64,000 nucleotides of DNA from Ruminococcus sp. UBA1409 (GCA_002305045.1 DBPX01000015.1:22823-86822); one strand, 5' to 3'; counted from the first letter of the stretch, positions 35,967-44,665 are shown. The notes: generated by a model from the letters alone, not told the origin. Made by a program: numbers and translations.

Positions 35967-36530
35967 TCACCCGGCGTATAGCCGCAGAAGCATACAGCCA
36001 GCTGCGCTCAGCACGGCACAGACGGCAAGGTGTTTAAAAAAGCCGAGAATGTACAGCCGAAACTCCCTTGCAAGACCTATGCAGTTCTCGTCTGTCACCG
36101 AAAGCATAAGATACCGCACCGACATCTGAATCGCACTGTCAGCCTGCATAACAAGCGGCAGGCAGGATACCGCCGCCAGAAAAGCCGCCTGGAAAAGCGT
36201 CGCAAAAAGTGAGCCTGAGCCGACTCCCTGGGAATATGCCAAGCGGACAAAGGCTCCGGCTCCCAGCCCCTTAAACGCCACGAGAAGGTACTCAAACGGC
36301 GCAGAAAGGGCGCAGAAGCCCATCAAAAAGGAGAGCGTCACAAAGGACGCCGAGCCGACAAGCAGGGTTAAATAGCACTGCCAGCCTGCGCCTGGGAGTC
36401 CGCCAAGGTCGTCCAAGAAAGAGTACGGCGACCCCTCCAGACCAAAGACAGCGCCGCCCGCAAGCATTCCCGCCGACAGCGACGCAAAAAGTGCAAGGCT
36501 CCTGTTCCATCCTCTTATCCTTTTCAACAC
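35967..36530 (-). CDS. SpoIIM-like integral membrane protein
   Basis: The 187-residue protein has about five hydrophobic segments and the block LMGFCALSAPFEYLLVAFKG followed by LGAGAFV, which resembles the central region of SpoIIM-type (stage II sporulation M) proteins of Clostridia. The similarity is by eye and moderate. The start is a GTG at 36530 behind AAGGAGG. It has its own promoter (36600-36628). If correct it would take part in septal wall removal during engulfment. Confidence 0.5.
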   Translation of the reverse strand: MLKRIRGWNRSLALFASLSAGMLAGGAVFGLEGSPYSFLDDLGGLPGAGWQCYLTLLVGSASFVTLSFLMGFCALSAPFEYLLVAFKGLGAGAFVRLAYSQGVGSGSLFATLFQAAFLAAVSCLPLVMQADSAIQMSVRYLMLSVTDENCIGLAREFRLYILGFFKHLAVCAVLSAAGCMLLRLYAG

Positions 36531-36599
36531 GCATCCCTCCTTGTCCTATACCTATGCCGGGAGGGAGGGCATTATTCTGCCGCAGGGTGTCTTGGGTAT

Positions 36600-36628
36600 A
36601 GTTTATCACATTATGAGGTCTTTATCAA
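36600..36628 (-). promoter_or_regulatory. Probable SigA promoter of the SpoIIM-like gene
   Basis: TTGATA (36628-36623), 17-nt spacer, TAAACT (36605-36600), located just after the folT terminator. Confidence 0.6.
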
Positions 36629-36664
36629 GTACCCCGGGAGCAATTTTTGCCCTGCTTCGGACGC

Positions 36665-36692
36665 AAAAAAGCCGGGATGCTTAGTCCCGGCT
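36665..36692 (-). terminator. Intrinsic terminator after folT
   Basis: An 8-bp perfect stem (36685-36692 with 36670-36677), 7-nt loop and six T residues on the minus strand, 31 nt after folT. Confidence 0.93.
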
Positions 36693-36723
36693 CTGTATTC
36701 CATATCATATATTATATATCCTC

Positions 36724-37605
36724 CTACTCCGAGTCCTCGGCGGGAGGCTGCGGCTTCTCGATGCCCTTCTGCTCGTAGACATAATCCAGCTGCTGCTGCA
36801 TAAGCTCCAGCTGCTCTGACTGAGCCGCAACCGTCTTTTGGAGCTCTGAGTTCTTGGTCTTTAGGTCCTGAGAGCTAAAGCCAAGGCAGCAAATTATCAC
36901 AAGGATAAGGCATATAAGATATGTCAGCGCTCCGATAAAGCCCTTATCGCTGAAAAGCGTGTTTTCAGGCACCTTCCTCACATTCTTGAAGGCACGGTCA
37001 TATGCCAAGAGTATCAAGGGCAGGAAAACTGCGAGTATTACGATGTCGACGGGAAGCTGGATGAGATTAGACGCCACTCTTGCGGGAAGCATAGCTGTAA
37101 AGCCCCTTCCCATAACGCTTGACAGCGCCCATGTCGTCAGCCAGAGGTTGCACACCGCCACCACCGTCGCCTTTGCGGCAACTATTCTGGGGACAAACCA
37201 TCTGCCGGACACTGCGTTGTAAAGGAAAAGACCGTAGATAAGCCCTCCTACCGCCTCAATAAGGGTGAAGCGAATGTCAAAGGCTCCTGTCGGCTTGACG
37301 ATAAAGCCCAGGATATCGGTTATGAGTCCTGCCAGGAAGCCGACCGTCGGTCCGTAGAGCATACCGACTGCGCTTAGTGCGACAAACGCAAAGGACAGCT
37401 TAATAAACTCGTTCACCTGGATGTTTATCGTCAGCTTGATGACGATATCGAGCGCTATAAGCATCGAGATGACGCAAAGATTGCGAACGCTCCCAAGCTC
37501 TCTAAAAGACCTTAGGAATATCCCTCTGTCAAAATACTCCCTGAGACTCTTTTTAGGAGCCTGCACGCTCACGCCGTCCGTGTCCGAACTAAAAAAGCTT
37601 TTCAT
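36724..37605 (-). CDS. folT: Folate ECF transporter S component
   Basis: FolT is the substrate-binding membrane subunit that teams with EcfA1-EcfA2-EcfT to import folates. The 293-residue protein has six hydrophobic helices, with MLIALDIVIKLTI, FVALSAVGMLYGPTVGFLAG and ARVASNLIQLPVDI typical of folate-type S components. It is longer than usual: a seventh hydrophobic segment (about 232-250) and a coiled-coil tail (KNSELQKTVAAQSEQLELMQ) have been added at the C-terminus. The tetrahydrofolate riboswitch in its leader independently supports folate as substrate. The energy-coupling module is encoded at 54149-56705. Confidence 0.9.
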   Translation of the reverse strand: MKSFFSSDTDGVSVQAPKKSLREYFDRGIFLRSFRELGSVRNLCVISMLIALDIVIKLTINIQVNEFIKLSFAFVALSAVGMLYGPTVGFLAGLITDILGFIVKPTGAFDIRFTLIEAVGGLIYGLFLYNAVSGRWFVPRIVAAKATVVAVCNLWLTTWALSSVMGRGFTAMLPARVASNLIQLPVDIVILAVFLPLILLAYDRAFKNVRKVPENTLFSDKGFIGALTYLICLILVIICCLGFSSQDLKTKNSELQKTVAAQSEQLELMQQQLDYVYEQKGIEKPQPPAEDSE

Positions 37606-37702
37606 TCTGATTCCTCCTTAAATCAAATCAATACTACACATATCCTACTTAATATGCACAATATGCACAAGACCATAAGGAAAAATCTCATGAAAAGCTG
37701 TA

Positions 37703-37827
37703 TGCAAGTTAAGCGGGATGCGGAAACCGAACCGCAGGCTAAATGCCGTTTCGTCCGCACAGCAACTCCCCGTCTGTGCGGCACTGAGCCAATTAAAGGC
37801 GTTACGCTCGGTTTCCTACTCAAAACG
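37703..37827 (-). ncRNA. Tetrahydrofolate (THF, folT-type) riboswitch
   Basis: Read on minus, the leader starts TTGAGTAGGAAACCGAGCG and ends TTTCCGCATCCCGCTTAA. This fits the THF riboswitch: P1 (TTGAG with CTTAA), P2 (GGAAACCGA with TCGGTTTCC, perfect 9 bp), P3 (CCGCACAG with CTGTGCGG), the GACGAA internal segment after P3, and the loop GGGGAGTTG that can pair with the 3' ATCCC as pseudoknot. It lies between pfkA and folT, 98 nt before the folT start. No clear intrinsic terminator lies between it and folT, so control may be on translation; that is inference. Confidence 0.9.
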
Positions 37828-37840
37828 ATTGCTTCCCTTT

Positions 37841-38821
37841 TTAGAGGGAAAGTGAGGCTAAAAGATTGTGAAGGTGCGAATCGTAGCCCTTCTTCATCGA
37901 CAGAGCCTCTTGTATATCATAATCGACAAGCTTTGTATTCTTGACGGCTATGACCCTGTTTGCCTCATTCTGCCCGATAAGCTCGACTGCGTAGCAGCCC
38001 ATCCTTGCGGCTATTACCCTATCGTAGCAGGATGGAGCGCCTCCCCTCTGGACATATCCAAGAATCGTAGCTCTTGAATCTATCCCGGTGTGCTCCTGGA
38101 TATACTTAGCTATATCCTCGCTGTGACCTACTCCCTCGGCGACGACGACCTCAAAATGCGTCTTGCCGGTGTTCTTCTGGTCGATTATCTTCTTGCATAT
38201 CTTGTCGATGTCATACGGCATCTCGACGGTTATGACATCTATGGCGCCGGTGGCTGCCGCTACATTTACTGCGATATGACCCGCTCTTCTTCCCATTACC
38301 TCGACGACAGAGCAGCGGCTGTGGGACATCTCGGTGTCCTTTATCCTGTCTATCATTTCGATGCAGGTGTTCATGGCGGTGTCAAAGCCGATGGTGTAAT
38401 CGGTGCAGGCTATGTCGTTATCTATAGTTCCGGGAAGGCAGATGCACTTAACTCCCAGCTTGCAGATATCCATGGCTCCTCTGTAGGTGCCGTCTCCCCC
38501 TATGCAGACAAGATAGTCGATTCCGACCTTGTCGCAGGTAGCCTTTGCCCTTTTCTGGCCCTCAAGCGTCATAAACTCCTTGCTTCTTGCGGTAAAGAGC
38601 ATCGTTCCGCCACGCTGGACGATATCCGAGACATCTCTTGGTCCCATCTCGAAGAGATCCTCCTCGATAAGACCCTGATAACCCCTTCTTATGCCCATCA
38701 CTCTGTAGCCGCTGAAGATACCCGCTCTTGTGACGGCTCTTATTGCGGCGTTCATGCCGGGAGCGTCGCCCCCGCTGGTAAGTATGCCAATAGTACCCTT
38801 TATATCAGTTCTGTCAGACAT
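37841..38821 (-). CDS. pfkA: ATP-dependent 6-phosphofructokinase
   Basis: PfkA makes fructose 1,6-bisphosphate. Motifs: GILTSGGDAPGMNAAIRAV, VCIGGDGTYRGA (ATP/Mg), CLPGTIDNDIACTDYTIG (catalytic Asp), and MGRRAGHIA. Gly after GGDGT in place of charged PPi-type residues and TIDND fit the ATP-dependent kind. The ATG at 38821 is preferred (GGAGG at 11 nt) over a GTG four codons earlier in the ribosome binding site. Its 3' end lies 14 nt before the THF riboswitch. Confidence 0.96.
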   Translation of the reverse strand: MSDRTDIKGTIGILTSGGDAPGMNAAIRAVTRAGIFSGYRVMGIRRGYQGLIEEDLFEMGPRDVSDIVQRGGTMLFTARSKEFMTLEGQKRAKATCDKVGIDYLVCIGGDGTYRGAMDICKLGVKCICLPGTIDNDIACTDYTIGFDTAMNTCIEMIDRIKDTEMSHSRCSVVEVMGRRAGHIAVNVAAATGAIDVITVEMPYDIDKICKKIIDQKNTGKTHFEVVVAEGVGHSEDIAKYIQEHTGIDSRATILGYVQRGGAPSCYDRVIAARMGCYAVELIGQNEANRVIAVKNTKLVDYDIQEALSMKKGYDSHLHNLLASLSL

Positions 38822-38955
38822 CAAAAATTGCACCTCCGTAGGATTAGCAGGCAGACCGAATCAGCTCATGACTGCGAAAGCGGCGTCACCGTTTTACCGC
38901 AGTGAAAATATTATACATATGAAAAACCGCTTAGTCTCTGCCAGCAAACACATAA

Positions 38956-38984
38956 AGCATATCATTCCCACCGCATAATGTCAA
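38956..38984 (-). promoter_or_regulatory. SigA promoter of pfkA
   Basis: TTGACA (38984-38979), 17-nt spacer, TATGCT (38961-38956). The leader is about 130 nt. The rest of the 305-bp gap up to the pseudokinase gene (38985-39126) is AT-rich and holds nothing I can name. Confidence 0.8.
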
Positions 38985-39126
38985 TATTTTTGGGGTGAAA
39001 TGAATGACGAAAATACGACTGTTTTTTTCAAAATCTCTGTTGATATTAAAGAAAATTCAACACTTTTTAAGGCTTTTCAGGGACTTTTGGCTTCCGGCTT
39101 GAATAAACAGGAAGGATATTTTTAAT

Positions 39127-40911
39127 CTAGCCTGCGAACATGGCGTCGGGAGTGTAAACCGAGATGTCGACATAAAGGGTATCTCCCTCCTCGACATTTA
39201 TCTGACCTCCGACACCGTCGCCGGTCTGCTTGCAGTAAACCCCCATGACAAAGCCGGACTGCTCATAGGGAGTGTTAAGCTCTCTTAGAGTATATTTTAT
39301 GTTGAGCCTGTCAAGAATCTCGACATACTCCTCCTTGGTATACCTAAACTCCATGCCGGTGAACTCGTCCTGATACATATAATCGGGAATCTCTACGATT
39401 CTGAGTCCCTTGCTGACAAACAGCCTGACCTTCTGCACGGGATAGAGGTCGGTGCCGGCGGGAATGTCCTGGTCAAAGATGAGTCCGCTCTCGTAATCGT
39501 CGGAATACTCGTACACGGCGTCAAACTCAAGACGCTCCTTCCAGGTCTCGCTCTCGATTACCGAGGTGTACTTCTCACCCTTCAGGTCGGGCATTACAAA
39601 CATCGTGCCGGTTGGCGCAGACGGGGTTGTGACAGGCTCGCTGTCCTCTGTCGGCAGGGTGACGATGGAGGGAACATCCGGCACGGCTTCGCTGACTCCC
39701 GGAGTGCTGTCGCTCCCGGTAGAGGGCGTGACGGCGGGATTGTTACGGCTCCCAGAGCCGTCGGGAAGGAGCATAAGAATAAGTAGGACAAAGGCGATGA
39801 CTACAACCGCAAGAAGAAGTCCTGCGGCTATGAACATCCCGGGGTTTGCTCCCCTCTTCGAGCCCTTTGAAGCAGGCTTCGGCTTTTTATTTGCTCTTTG
39901 GGCGTCGATATTTATCGTCTGCGTAGAGCCGTTTGGCAGCTTTGACATATAGCTTGGCTGCTCAAACAGCTTTGTTACAAAGTCGGTAATGGTCTGAATC
40001 CTTCTCTGACAGGAAAGAGCCATAGCCTGTGCTATTACCCTTGAGACATTAGCCGGGATATGCGAGTTTATCTTTCCAGGCTCTAAAAGGGAGTCGTTGC
40101 CGACCCTCGCCATAGCCTCGTTAGGCATACAGCCGGTCAGGATTCTGTACATTACGGCTGCGATGGAGTAGACATCCGTCCAGGTGCCGTCCCAGTCGGC
40201 GGCTCCGTACTGCTCTGGGGCTGAGTAGCCGGGGTAAAGCTCGGGGGCAAGGTCTGTATTGACCGTTCTTATCTCGGGAATCGAGAAGCCGGTGAGCCTA
40301 AGCTCCACCCTGTCGGTGACAAGTATGTTGTCAAGGCTTATCCCACGGTGTATGATTCCTGCGTTGTGGAGACATCCAAGAGTAGTCAAAAGAGGCGGGA
40401 AAAGCTTTTTGACCTGCTCCCAGCTAAGCTCGCCGGCATTGTCGGCAAGGTACTGCTTTAGAGTCACGCCGTCGCAATATCCCATCACGACATACGCCGT
40501 GCCGTTTGCGGAGAACATATCGTTGGGAGCTATTATGTGCGACATCGTCCTGAATCTTGTAAGACCCTTATTCAGCTCCACAAACTCAGACATATAGTTT
40601 TTATACTGCACCAGGGAATTCTGGTTTACAAGAATCCCCAGACCGTCCGAGCTGCGCCTGCAAATAGCGTCCGGCATGTACTCCTTTATAAATACCTTGG
40701 TCCTTTCAAGATTGTCATAGCCGATATACACAGCCGACTCGCCGTTGTACCTAAGAAGCCTTCCAACGACATACCTTGAATCAAGCACAGTCCTCGGCTG
40801 AAGATAGGACGCCGGATTCGCCGAGGAGTTTACATATCCGCATTTAGGACAGATTTCAAAGCTGTCAGACTCCTCCATGCAGCCCATGCAGAGCGTTTTA
40901 TGCTCACTCAT
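39127..40911 (-). CDS. Membrane-anchored Ser/Thr kinase-like protein with PASTA-type tail, predicted pseudokinase
   Basis: The 594-residue protein has a Cys4 zinc ribbon at the N-terminus (CMGCMEE-CPKCGYV), a kinase-like domain (about 45-320), a linker, one transmembrane helix (about 365-387) and an extracellular part with two PASTA-like repeats (MPDLKGEKYTSVIE; VEIPDYMYQDEF). The ATP-anchoring Lys is kept in VFIKEYMP. The catalytic loop reads IIHRGISLDNIL, so the HRD Asp is Gly, and DFG reads GFS in LRLTGFSIPEI; both were checked on the DNA. It is likely a pseudokinase sensing peptidoglycan. The ATG at 40911 is preferred over a TTG seven codons earlier. It is divergent from cls. Confidence 0.82.
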   Translation of the reverse strand: MSEHKTLCMGCMEESDSFEICPKCGYVNSSANPASYLQPRTVLDSRYVVGRLLRYNGESAVYIGYDNLERTKVFIKEYMPDAICRRSSDGLGILVNQNSLVQYKNYMSEFVELNKGLTRFRTMSHIIAPNDMFSANGTAYVVMGYCDGVTLKQYLADNAGELSWEQVKKLFPPLLTTLGCLHNAGIIHRGISLDNILVTDRVELRLTGFSIPEIRTVNTDLAPELYPGYSAPEQYGAADWDGTWTDVYSIAAVMYRILTGCMPNEAMARVGNDSLLEPGKINSHIPANVSRVIAQAMALSCQRRIQTITDFVTKLFEQPSYMSKLPNGSTQTINIDAQRANKKPKPASKGSKRGANPGMFIAAGLLLAVVVIAFVLLILMLLPDGSGSRNNPAVTPSTGSDSTPGVSEAVPDVPSIVTLPTEDSEPVTTPSAPTGTMFVMPDLKGEKYTSVIESETWKERLEFDAVYEYSDDYESGLIFDQDIPAGTDLYPVQKVRLFVSKGLRIVEIPDYMYQDEFTGMEFRYTKEEYVEILDRLNIKYTLRELNTPYEQSGFVMGVYCKQTGDGVGGQINVEEGDTLYVDISVYTPDAMFAG

Positions 40912-41028
40912 CAATACAATCTTTCCTTTCAAAAAGTCATATATCCACCGATATTGCTTTACTAAATCAAAAGCTGACAGACAGCCTGCCGGCTTAAAAT
41001 ATTACAGTTGCCGCAAATTACCGATTTA

Positions 41029-41057
41029 ATCATACCAACGGGTGAGTAAAATGTCAA
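41029..41057 (-). promoter_or_regulatory. SigA promoter of the pseudokinase gene
   Basis: TTGACA (41057-41052), 17-nt spacer, TATGAT (41034-41029). Direct repeats lie upstream (41073-41100). Confidence 0.83.
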
Positions 41058-41072
41058 CCGGTCTTTTCAAAC

Positions 41073-41100
41073 TGTCACCTCACTGTAACCAACTTGTAAC
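41073..41100 (-). promoter_or_regulatory. Pho-box-like direct repeats with 11-bp period
   Basis: On minus, GTTACA-N5-GTTACA-N5-GTGACA (41100-41095, 41089-41084, 41078-41073). Three hexamers with exactly 11-bp period, 15 bp upstream of the -35, look like a site for an OmpR/PhoB-type response regulator. The regulator is not in the window. The region 41101-41190 also holds a 7-bp hairpin (GGACAGG with CCTGTCC). Confidence 0.5.
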
Positions 41101-41190
41101 CTTTTTCCCGGACGGTTAGGACAGGTTTTCCCCGAAGCCCTGTCCTATTGGCATAAAGAGCTGTCCCAAGGCAATTTTATTCTACTAATG

Positions 41191-41219
41191 TTGCCAAAGC
41201 CGCATAATCGGTGTATAAT
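41191..41219 (+). promoter_or_regulatory. SigA promoter of cls
   Basis: TTGCCA (41191-41196), 17-nt spacer, TATAAT (41214-41219), about 46 nt before the cls start. Confidence 0.88.
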
Positions 41220-41271
41220 AGTATTTTAAGGAGCAGAATCTGCCGAGTCACAAAGGAGGTAAGCCGGTAAA

Positions 41272-42798
41272 ATGAGAAGGATTTTTAAACTGCTTGGCTC
41301 TAAGATATTCATAACTGCGCTGCTGGTCTTGATACAGCTTTCGGTGCTGTTTGTATTTTTCATCTTTCTAGCCAACAAATTCGTATGGTACTATATCATA
41401 TCACTTGCTCTGTCCATTATCTTGATTCTGGACATCGCCAACGAGGAGATGAATCCCTCCTTCAAGCTGACCTGGCTTATAGCAGTGCTGATTTTTCCCA
41501 TCTGCGGGGGACCTCTTTATCTCATATTTGCAAAGTCAAAGCAGAGCTACAGAATAGGAAAGAGGTTTAAAAGCTACCGTCAGCTCATGCGGAGCGCCGT
41601 CAAGAGCCGTGAGGACTGTCTCGACGAAATAGAGGCTGACGACCCCGAAATAGCGAGGCAGCTGAGGTATATCAAGAAAACCTCCTACGCTCCCGTGTAC
41701 AAAAATACTCAGGCAAAATACTTTCCCTCCGGGGAGGATTACTACGCCGCACTTTTAAGGGAGCTTAACCGTGCGGAGAGGTTTATATTCATAGAATACT
41801 TTATCATCGAGGAGGGAAGGATGCTTGGAAGCATCCTGGAGGTGCTCAAAAGAAAGATAGCCGAGGGCATCGAGGTCAGGCTGATGTACGACGACCTGGG
41901 AAGCGTCTCAAAGCTCCCTAAGGGGTATGACGGCTACCTTGAGTCGCTGGGAATAAGCGTATCGGTCTTTAACCGGCTTAGGCCCTCCCTTGACACCTTC
42001 CTAAACTACAGGGACCACCGCAAAATTCTGGTTATAGACGGCAATGTCGCCTTCACCGGCGGAATCAACCTCGCCGACGAGTATATAAACCATGTCGAGC
42101 GCTTCGGTCACTGGAAGGATACCGGCATAATGCTGAAGGGCGAGGCTGTCACAAAGATGACAGAGATATTCTTACAGCTATGGCACTTTTCAAGAGGCGA
42201 GTCGCAGGTCGACTACAAGGACTACGAGGGCGAGCTTAGCTGTGAGTCCGACGGCTACATCCAGCCATATGCCGACGGTCCCTCAAACGACAGTCTGATA
42301 TGCGAGCTTGCCTACCTGGGAATCATAAACAGCGCAACCCGCTCTCTTTACATCACAACGCCCTATCTAATCCTAGACAACGAGATGACAACCGCTCTCT
42401 GTCACGCCGCAATGAGCGGAGTCGATGTCAGAATCATCACACCGCATATCCCTGACAAGAAGACGGTTTTCGCCGTCACCAGGTCTAACTACCGCACGCT
42501 TTTGCTCTCCGGCGTTAGGATATTCGAGTACACCCCCGGCTTCATACACGCAAAGTCGATATCGGCGGACGGCAAGGTTGCGGTCGTCGGAACGGCAAAC
42601 TTCGACTTTAGGAGCTTTTATCTGCATTTTGAAAACTGCGTGCTGGTCTACAAATCCAAGTGCATACAGGAAATCGACGCCGATTTTCTTCTCACTCAGG
42701 AAAGCTCGCAGGAGATTACCATCAAGCAGCTCAACAAAAAGGGAGCTCTTTACGCCCTGCTGCAGGCTGTGCTGAAGGTCTTTTCCCCGCTTATGTAG
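41272..42798 (+). CDS. cls: Cardiolipin synthase (phospholipase D type)
   Basis: Cls joins two phosphatidylglycerols to cardiolipin. The 508-residue protein has two N-terminal membrane helices (about residues 11-31 and 36-56), and two HKD motifs: YRDHRKILVIDGNVAFTGG near 250 and FIHAKSISADGKVAVVGT near 425, each with the downstream Asn/Asp. NDSLICELAYLGIINSA is also typical. AAAGGAGG lies 12 nt before the ATG. It is a monocistronic plus-strand gene with its own promoter and terminator. Confidence 0.95.
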   Translation: MRRIFKLLGSKIFITALLVLIQLSVLFVFFIFLANKFVWYYIISLALSIILILDIANEEMNPSFKLTWLIAVLIFPICGGPLYLIFAKSKQSYRIGKRFKSYRQLMRSAVKSREDCLDEIEADDPEIARQLRYIKKTSYAPVYKNTQAKYFPSGEDYYAALLRELNRAERFIFIEYFIIEEGRMLGSILEVLKRKIAEGIEVRLMYDDLGSVSKLPKGYDGYLESLGISVSVFNRLRPSLDTFLNYRDHRKILVIDGNVAFTGGINLADEYINHVERFGHWKDTGIMLKGEAVTKMTEIFLQLWHFSRGESQVDYKDYEGELSCESDGYIQPYADGPSNDSLICELAYLGIINSATRSLYITTPYLILDNEMTTALCHAAMSGVDVRIITPHIPDKKTVFAVTRSNYRTLLLSGVRIFEYTPGFIHAKSISADGKVAVVGTANFDFRSFYLHFENCVLVYKSKCIQEIDADFLLTQESSQEITIKQLNKKGALYALLQAVLKVFSPLM

Positions 42799-42823
42799 AA
42801 AAACTAAGGTCTATGTACAGATA

Positions 42824-42853
42824 AAAAACAGCATGACAATCCATGCTGTTTTT
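42824..42853. terminator. Bidirectional intrinsic terminator between cls and prmA
   Basis: A perfect 12-bp stem (42824-42835 and 42842-42853), 6-nt loop, A-run on the left and T-run on the right. It serves the converging genes cls (plus) and prmA (minus, ending 16 nt away). Confidence 0.95.
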
Positions 42854-42868
42854 ATTTTGTCCCAAAGA

Positions 42869-43846
42869 TCACGAGCCGCCCTTGTGCCTTAGGACTGCGG
42901 CGCTCCACATATTAGAGCTTATAAGCTCCAAAAGCTCGAAGCCGCTGTTTTCAAGGGAGGCGATTACCTCATCCCTTCTTGAGTCTATAATTCCTGACAC
43001 CAACAGCCTGCCGCCGGGCTTTAAAAGCCCAGGGAAGATGTCCTTCATTGAAATCAGCACATCAGCCACGATGTTTGCCGCCACCAAATCATAGCCTGAG
43101 CCAAGCTCAGCCCTTAGCGCCGTATCCTTTACTATGTCGCCGTGAAGCACCCTGAAGCTGTCAGGGGAAATGAGGTTTTCCTCTGCGTTCATGGCTGACG
43201 CCCTGACTGCGTCCTCTGAGATGTCAACCGCCGACGCAGACTTAGCTCCCAGCAGCATAGCGGCAATAAATATAATCCCGCTTCCGCAGCCTATGTCGCA
43301 GACGCCGTCCCCCGGCGCAAGGGTTTTTTCAAGCAGCTCAAGGCACAGCCTTGTGGTGTCATGCCTTCCTGTTCCGAAGCTGAGGGCGGGGTCTAAGGTT
43401 ATCACCGTCCTACAGCAGTCGGGAGGAAGCTCCTCCCAGGAGGGCTTAATAAGAAGCCTTTTGCCTATTTCAAGCGGCTTGAAGTATTTTTTCCAGTTAT
43501 TCGCCCAGTCCTCGTCCTTAACGCTTCGGCAGATGATTTCAAGGGGACCTAGGCTTTCCTCCTTCGACGCTGCTCTGAGCGACTCCACGCTTGCATTTAC
43601 CGCCTCAAGGTCTGTAAGACCGCTCTCGTCGTCGGCTATATAGACTGCGATATAGGTCTTGTCTCCTAGAGCCTCGTAGACCTCCTCGCCGAAATAGTCC
43701 CATGCGGGGCTTTTTTCGCTCTCAAGCTGTCTCACCTCGTCGGGGTCGTTTATGACAAAGCTCTCGATGCCGTTTGCTATGAGCATAGCTCCAAGCGGCT
43801 CTATGCCTTGATGGTTTGTAATTATCCTAAGCTCTTTCCAGTCCAT
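42869..43846 (-). CDS. prmA: Ribosomal protein L11 methyltransferase
   Basis: PrmA trimethylates L11. After an N-terminal substrate-binding domain (MDWKELRIITNHQGIEPLGA) comes the SAM-binding domain with LDPALSFGTGRHDTTRLCLE, GDGVCDIGCGSGIIFIAA and LVAANIVADVL. The ATG at 43846 has GGAGGAG at 6 nt and gives 325 residues; the upstream extension of the frame is hydrophobic noise. The terminator of the ECF S gene lies upstream, so prmA may depend on partial readthrough. Confidence 0.94.
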   Translation of the reverse strand: MDWKELRIITNHQGIEPLGAMLIANGIESFVINDPDEVRQLESEKSPAWDYFGEEVYEALGDKTYIAVYIADDESGLTDLEAVNASVESLRAASKEESLGPLEIICRSVKDEDWANNWKKYFKPLEIGKRLLIKPSWEELPPDCCRTVITLDPALSFGTGRHDTTRLCLELLEKTLAPGDGVCDIGCGSGIIFIAAMLLGAKSASAVDISEDAVRASAMNAEENLISPDSFRVLHGDIVKDTALRAELGSGYDLVAANIVADVLISMKDIFPGLLKPGGRLLVSGIIDSRRDEVIASLENSGFELLELISSNMWSAAVLRHKGGS

Positions 43847-43926
43847 TTTCCGCTCCTCCGAAAATAACTTGATTCCAAGCGAGATTATAGCATAGGCCGG
43901 AAGCAAAAGCAATAGCGTCAGGAAAC

Positions 43927-43961
43927 AAAAAGACCTCCCTGCAAGCCTGTGAGGAGGTCTT
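43927..43961 (-). terminator. Intrinsic terminator after the ECF S component gene
   Basis: A 9-bp stem (43953-43961 with 43930-43938) and a T-run on minus, 24 nt after the gene. Confidence 0.85.
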
Positions 43962-43984
43962 ATGTGTAAATTTATATCCCTGAA

Positions 43985-44665
43985 TCAGCCTCTTTGCTTC
44001 ATCGTGGTGTAGAACAGCAGCGCTCCCACGGACAGAAGTACAAAGCCGACAATAAGCGGTATCCAAAGCGACCAGTTTACCTTTTCTGTCCTGTCGGAGT
44101 TGAGATAGGAGCCAAAGGCGGTCGACTTGAGCGGCTTTTTGAGAGCGAAGAACAAGGGCACCGATACCAGAACAGATATTACGGCGTTGATGGTGGAGGT
44201 AAGAGCGTTTGTCGCCGTTGCGGTTAGAGCCGTACCGACTGCCGCTCCAAGCAGTATCTGACCGAAATAGGTCTTTGAGAGGTAGAATACTATGTATGTA
44301 ATCTGTCCCAAAACGGCGCTCAGAGTCACACCGAGCACCACTCTTTTGCTCTTTTTCTCTCCCTTGTATCTAGAAGCAAGCGCTCCGCATACAAAGCCCA
44401 TTGCAAACTTTGATAGGAATGTAAACGGTGCCGAGATGATGTAAACCGGGTCGATGAGGTCATACAGCGCCGCACCTATTCCCGAGGCGAGACCTCCGCC
44501 GATTGGTCCGAAAATCAGTCCGGCGAGAAGGCACATCGAGTTCCCGAAGTGTATTCTCGTGACCAAAACTCCGTTCGGTATCTTAACCTGAAGGTAGTTT
44601 CCTACAAATACCAAAGCAGCCATCAAGCCCACGCCTATAATAAAAATCAGCCTTTTGTTTTTCAT
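43985..44665 (-). CDS. ECF transporter S component, substrate unknown
   Basis: The 226-residue protein has six hydrophobic helices and the S-component block GLIFGPIGGGLASGIGAALYD. HFGNSMCLLAG and a long last helix fit the ECF-type S family (vitamin or cofactor uptake with EcfA1A2T). The substrate cannot be deduced: no known riboswitch was recognised in the 315-bp gap upstream. The ATG at 44665 follows AAAGGGGTG; the in-frame GTG at 44674 is part of that site. Confidence 0.8.
   Translation of the reverse strand: MKNKRLIFIIGVGLMAALVFVGNYLQVKIPNGVLVTRIHFGNSMCLLAGLIFGPIGGGLASGIGAALYDLIDPVYIISAPFTFLSKFAMGFVCGALASRYKGEKKSKRVVLGVTLSAVLGQITYIVFYLSKTYFGQILLGAAVGTALTATATNALTSTINAVISVLVSVPLFFALKKPLKSTAFGSYLNSDRTEKVNWSLWIPLIVGFVLLSVGALLFYTTMKQRG

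Noticed and set aside
38090..38905. Open frame of 271 codons on plus opposite pfkA
   Set aside because: It mirrors the codon pattern of pfkA and shows no family motif.
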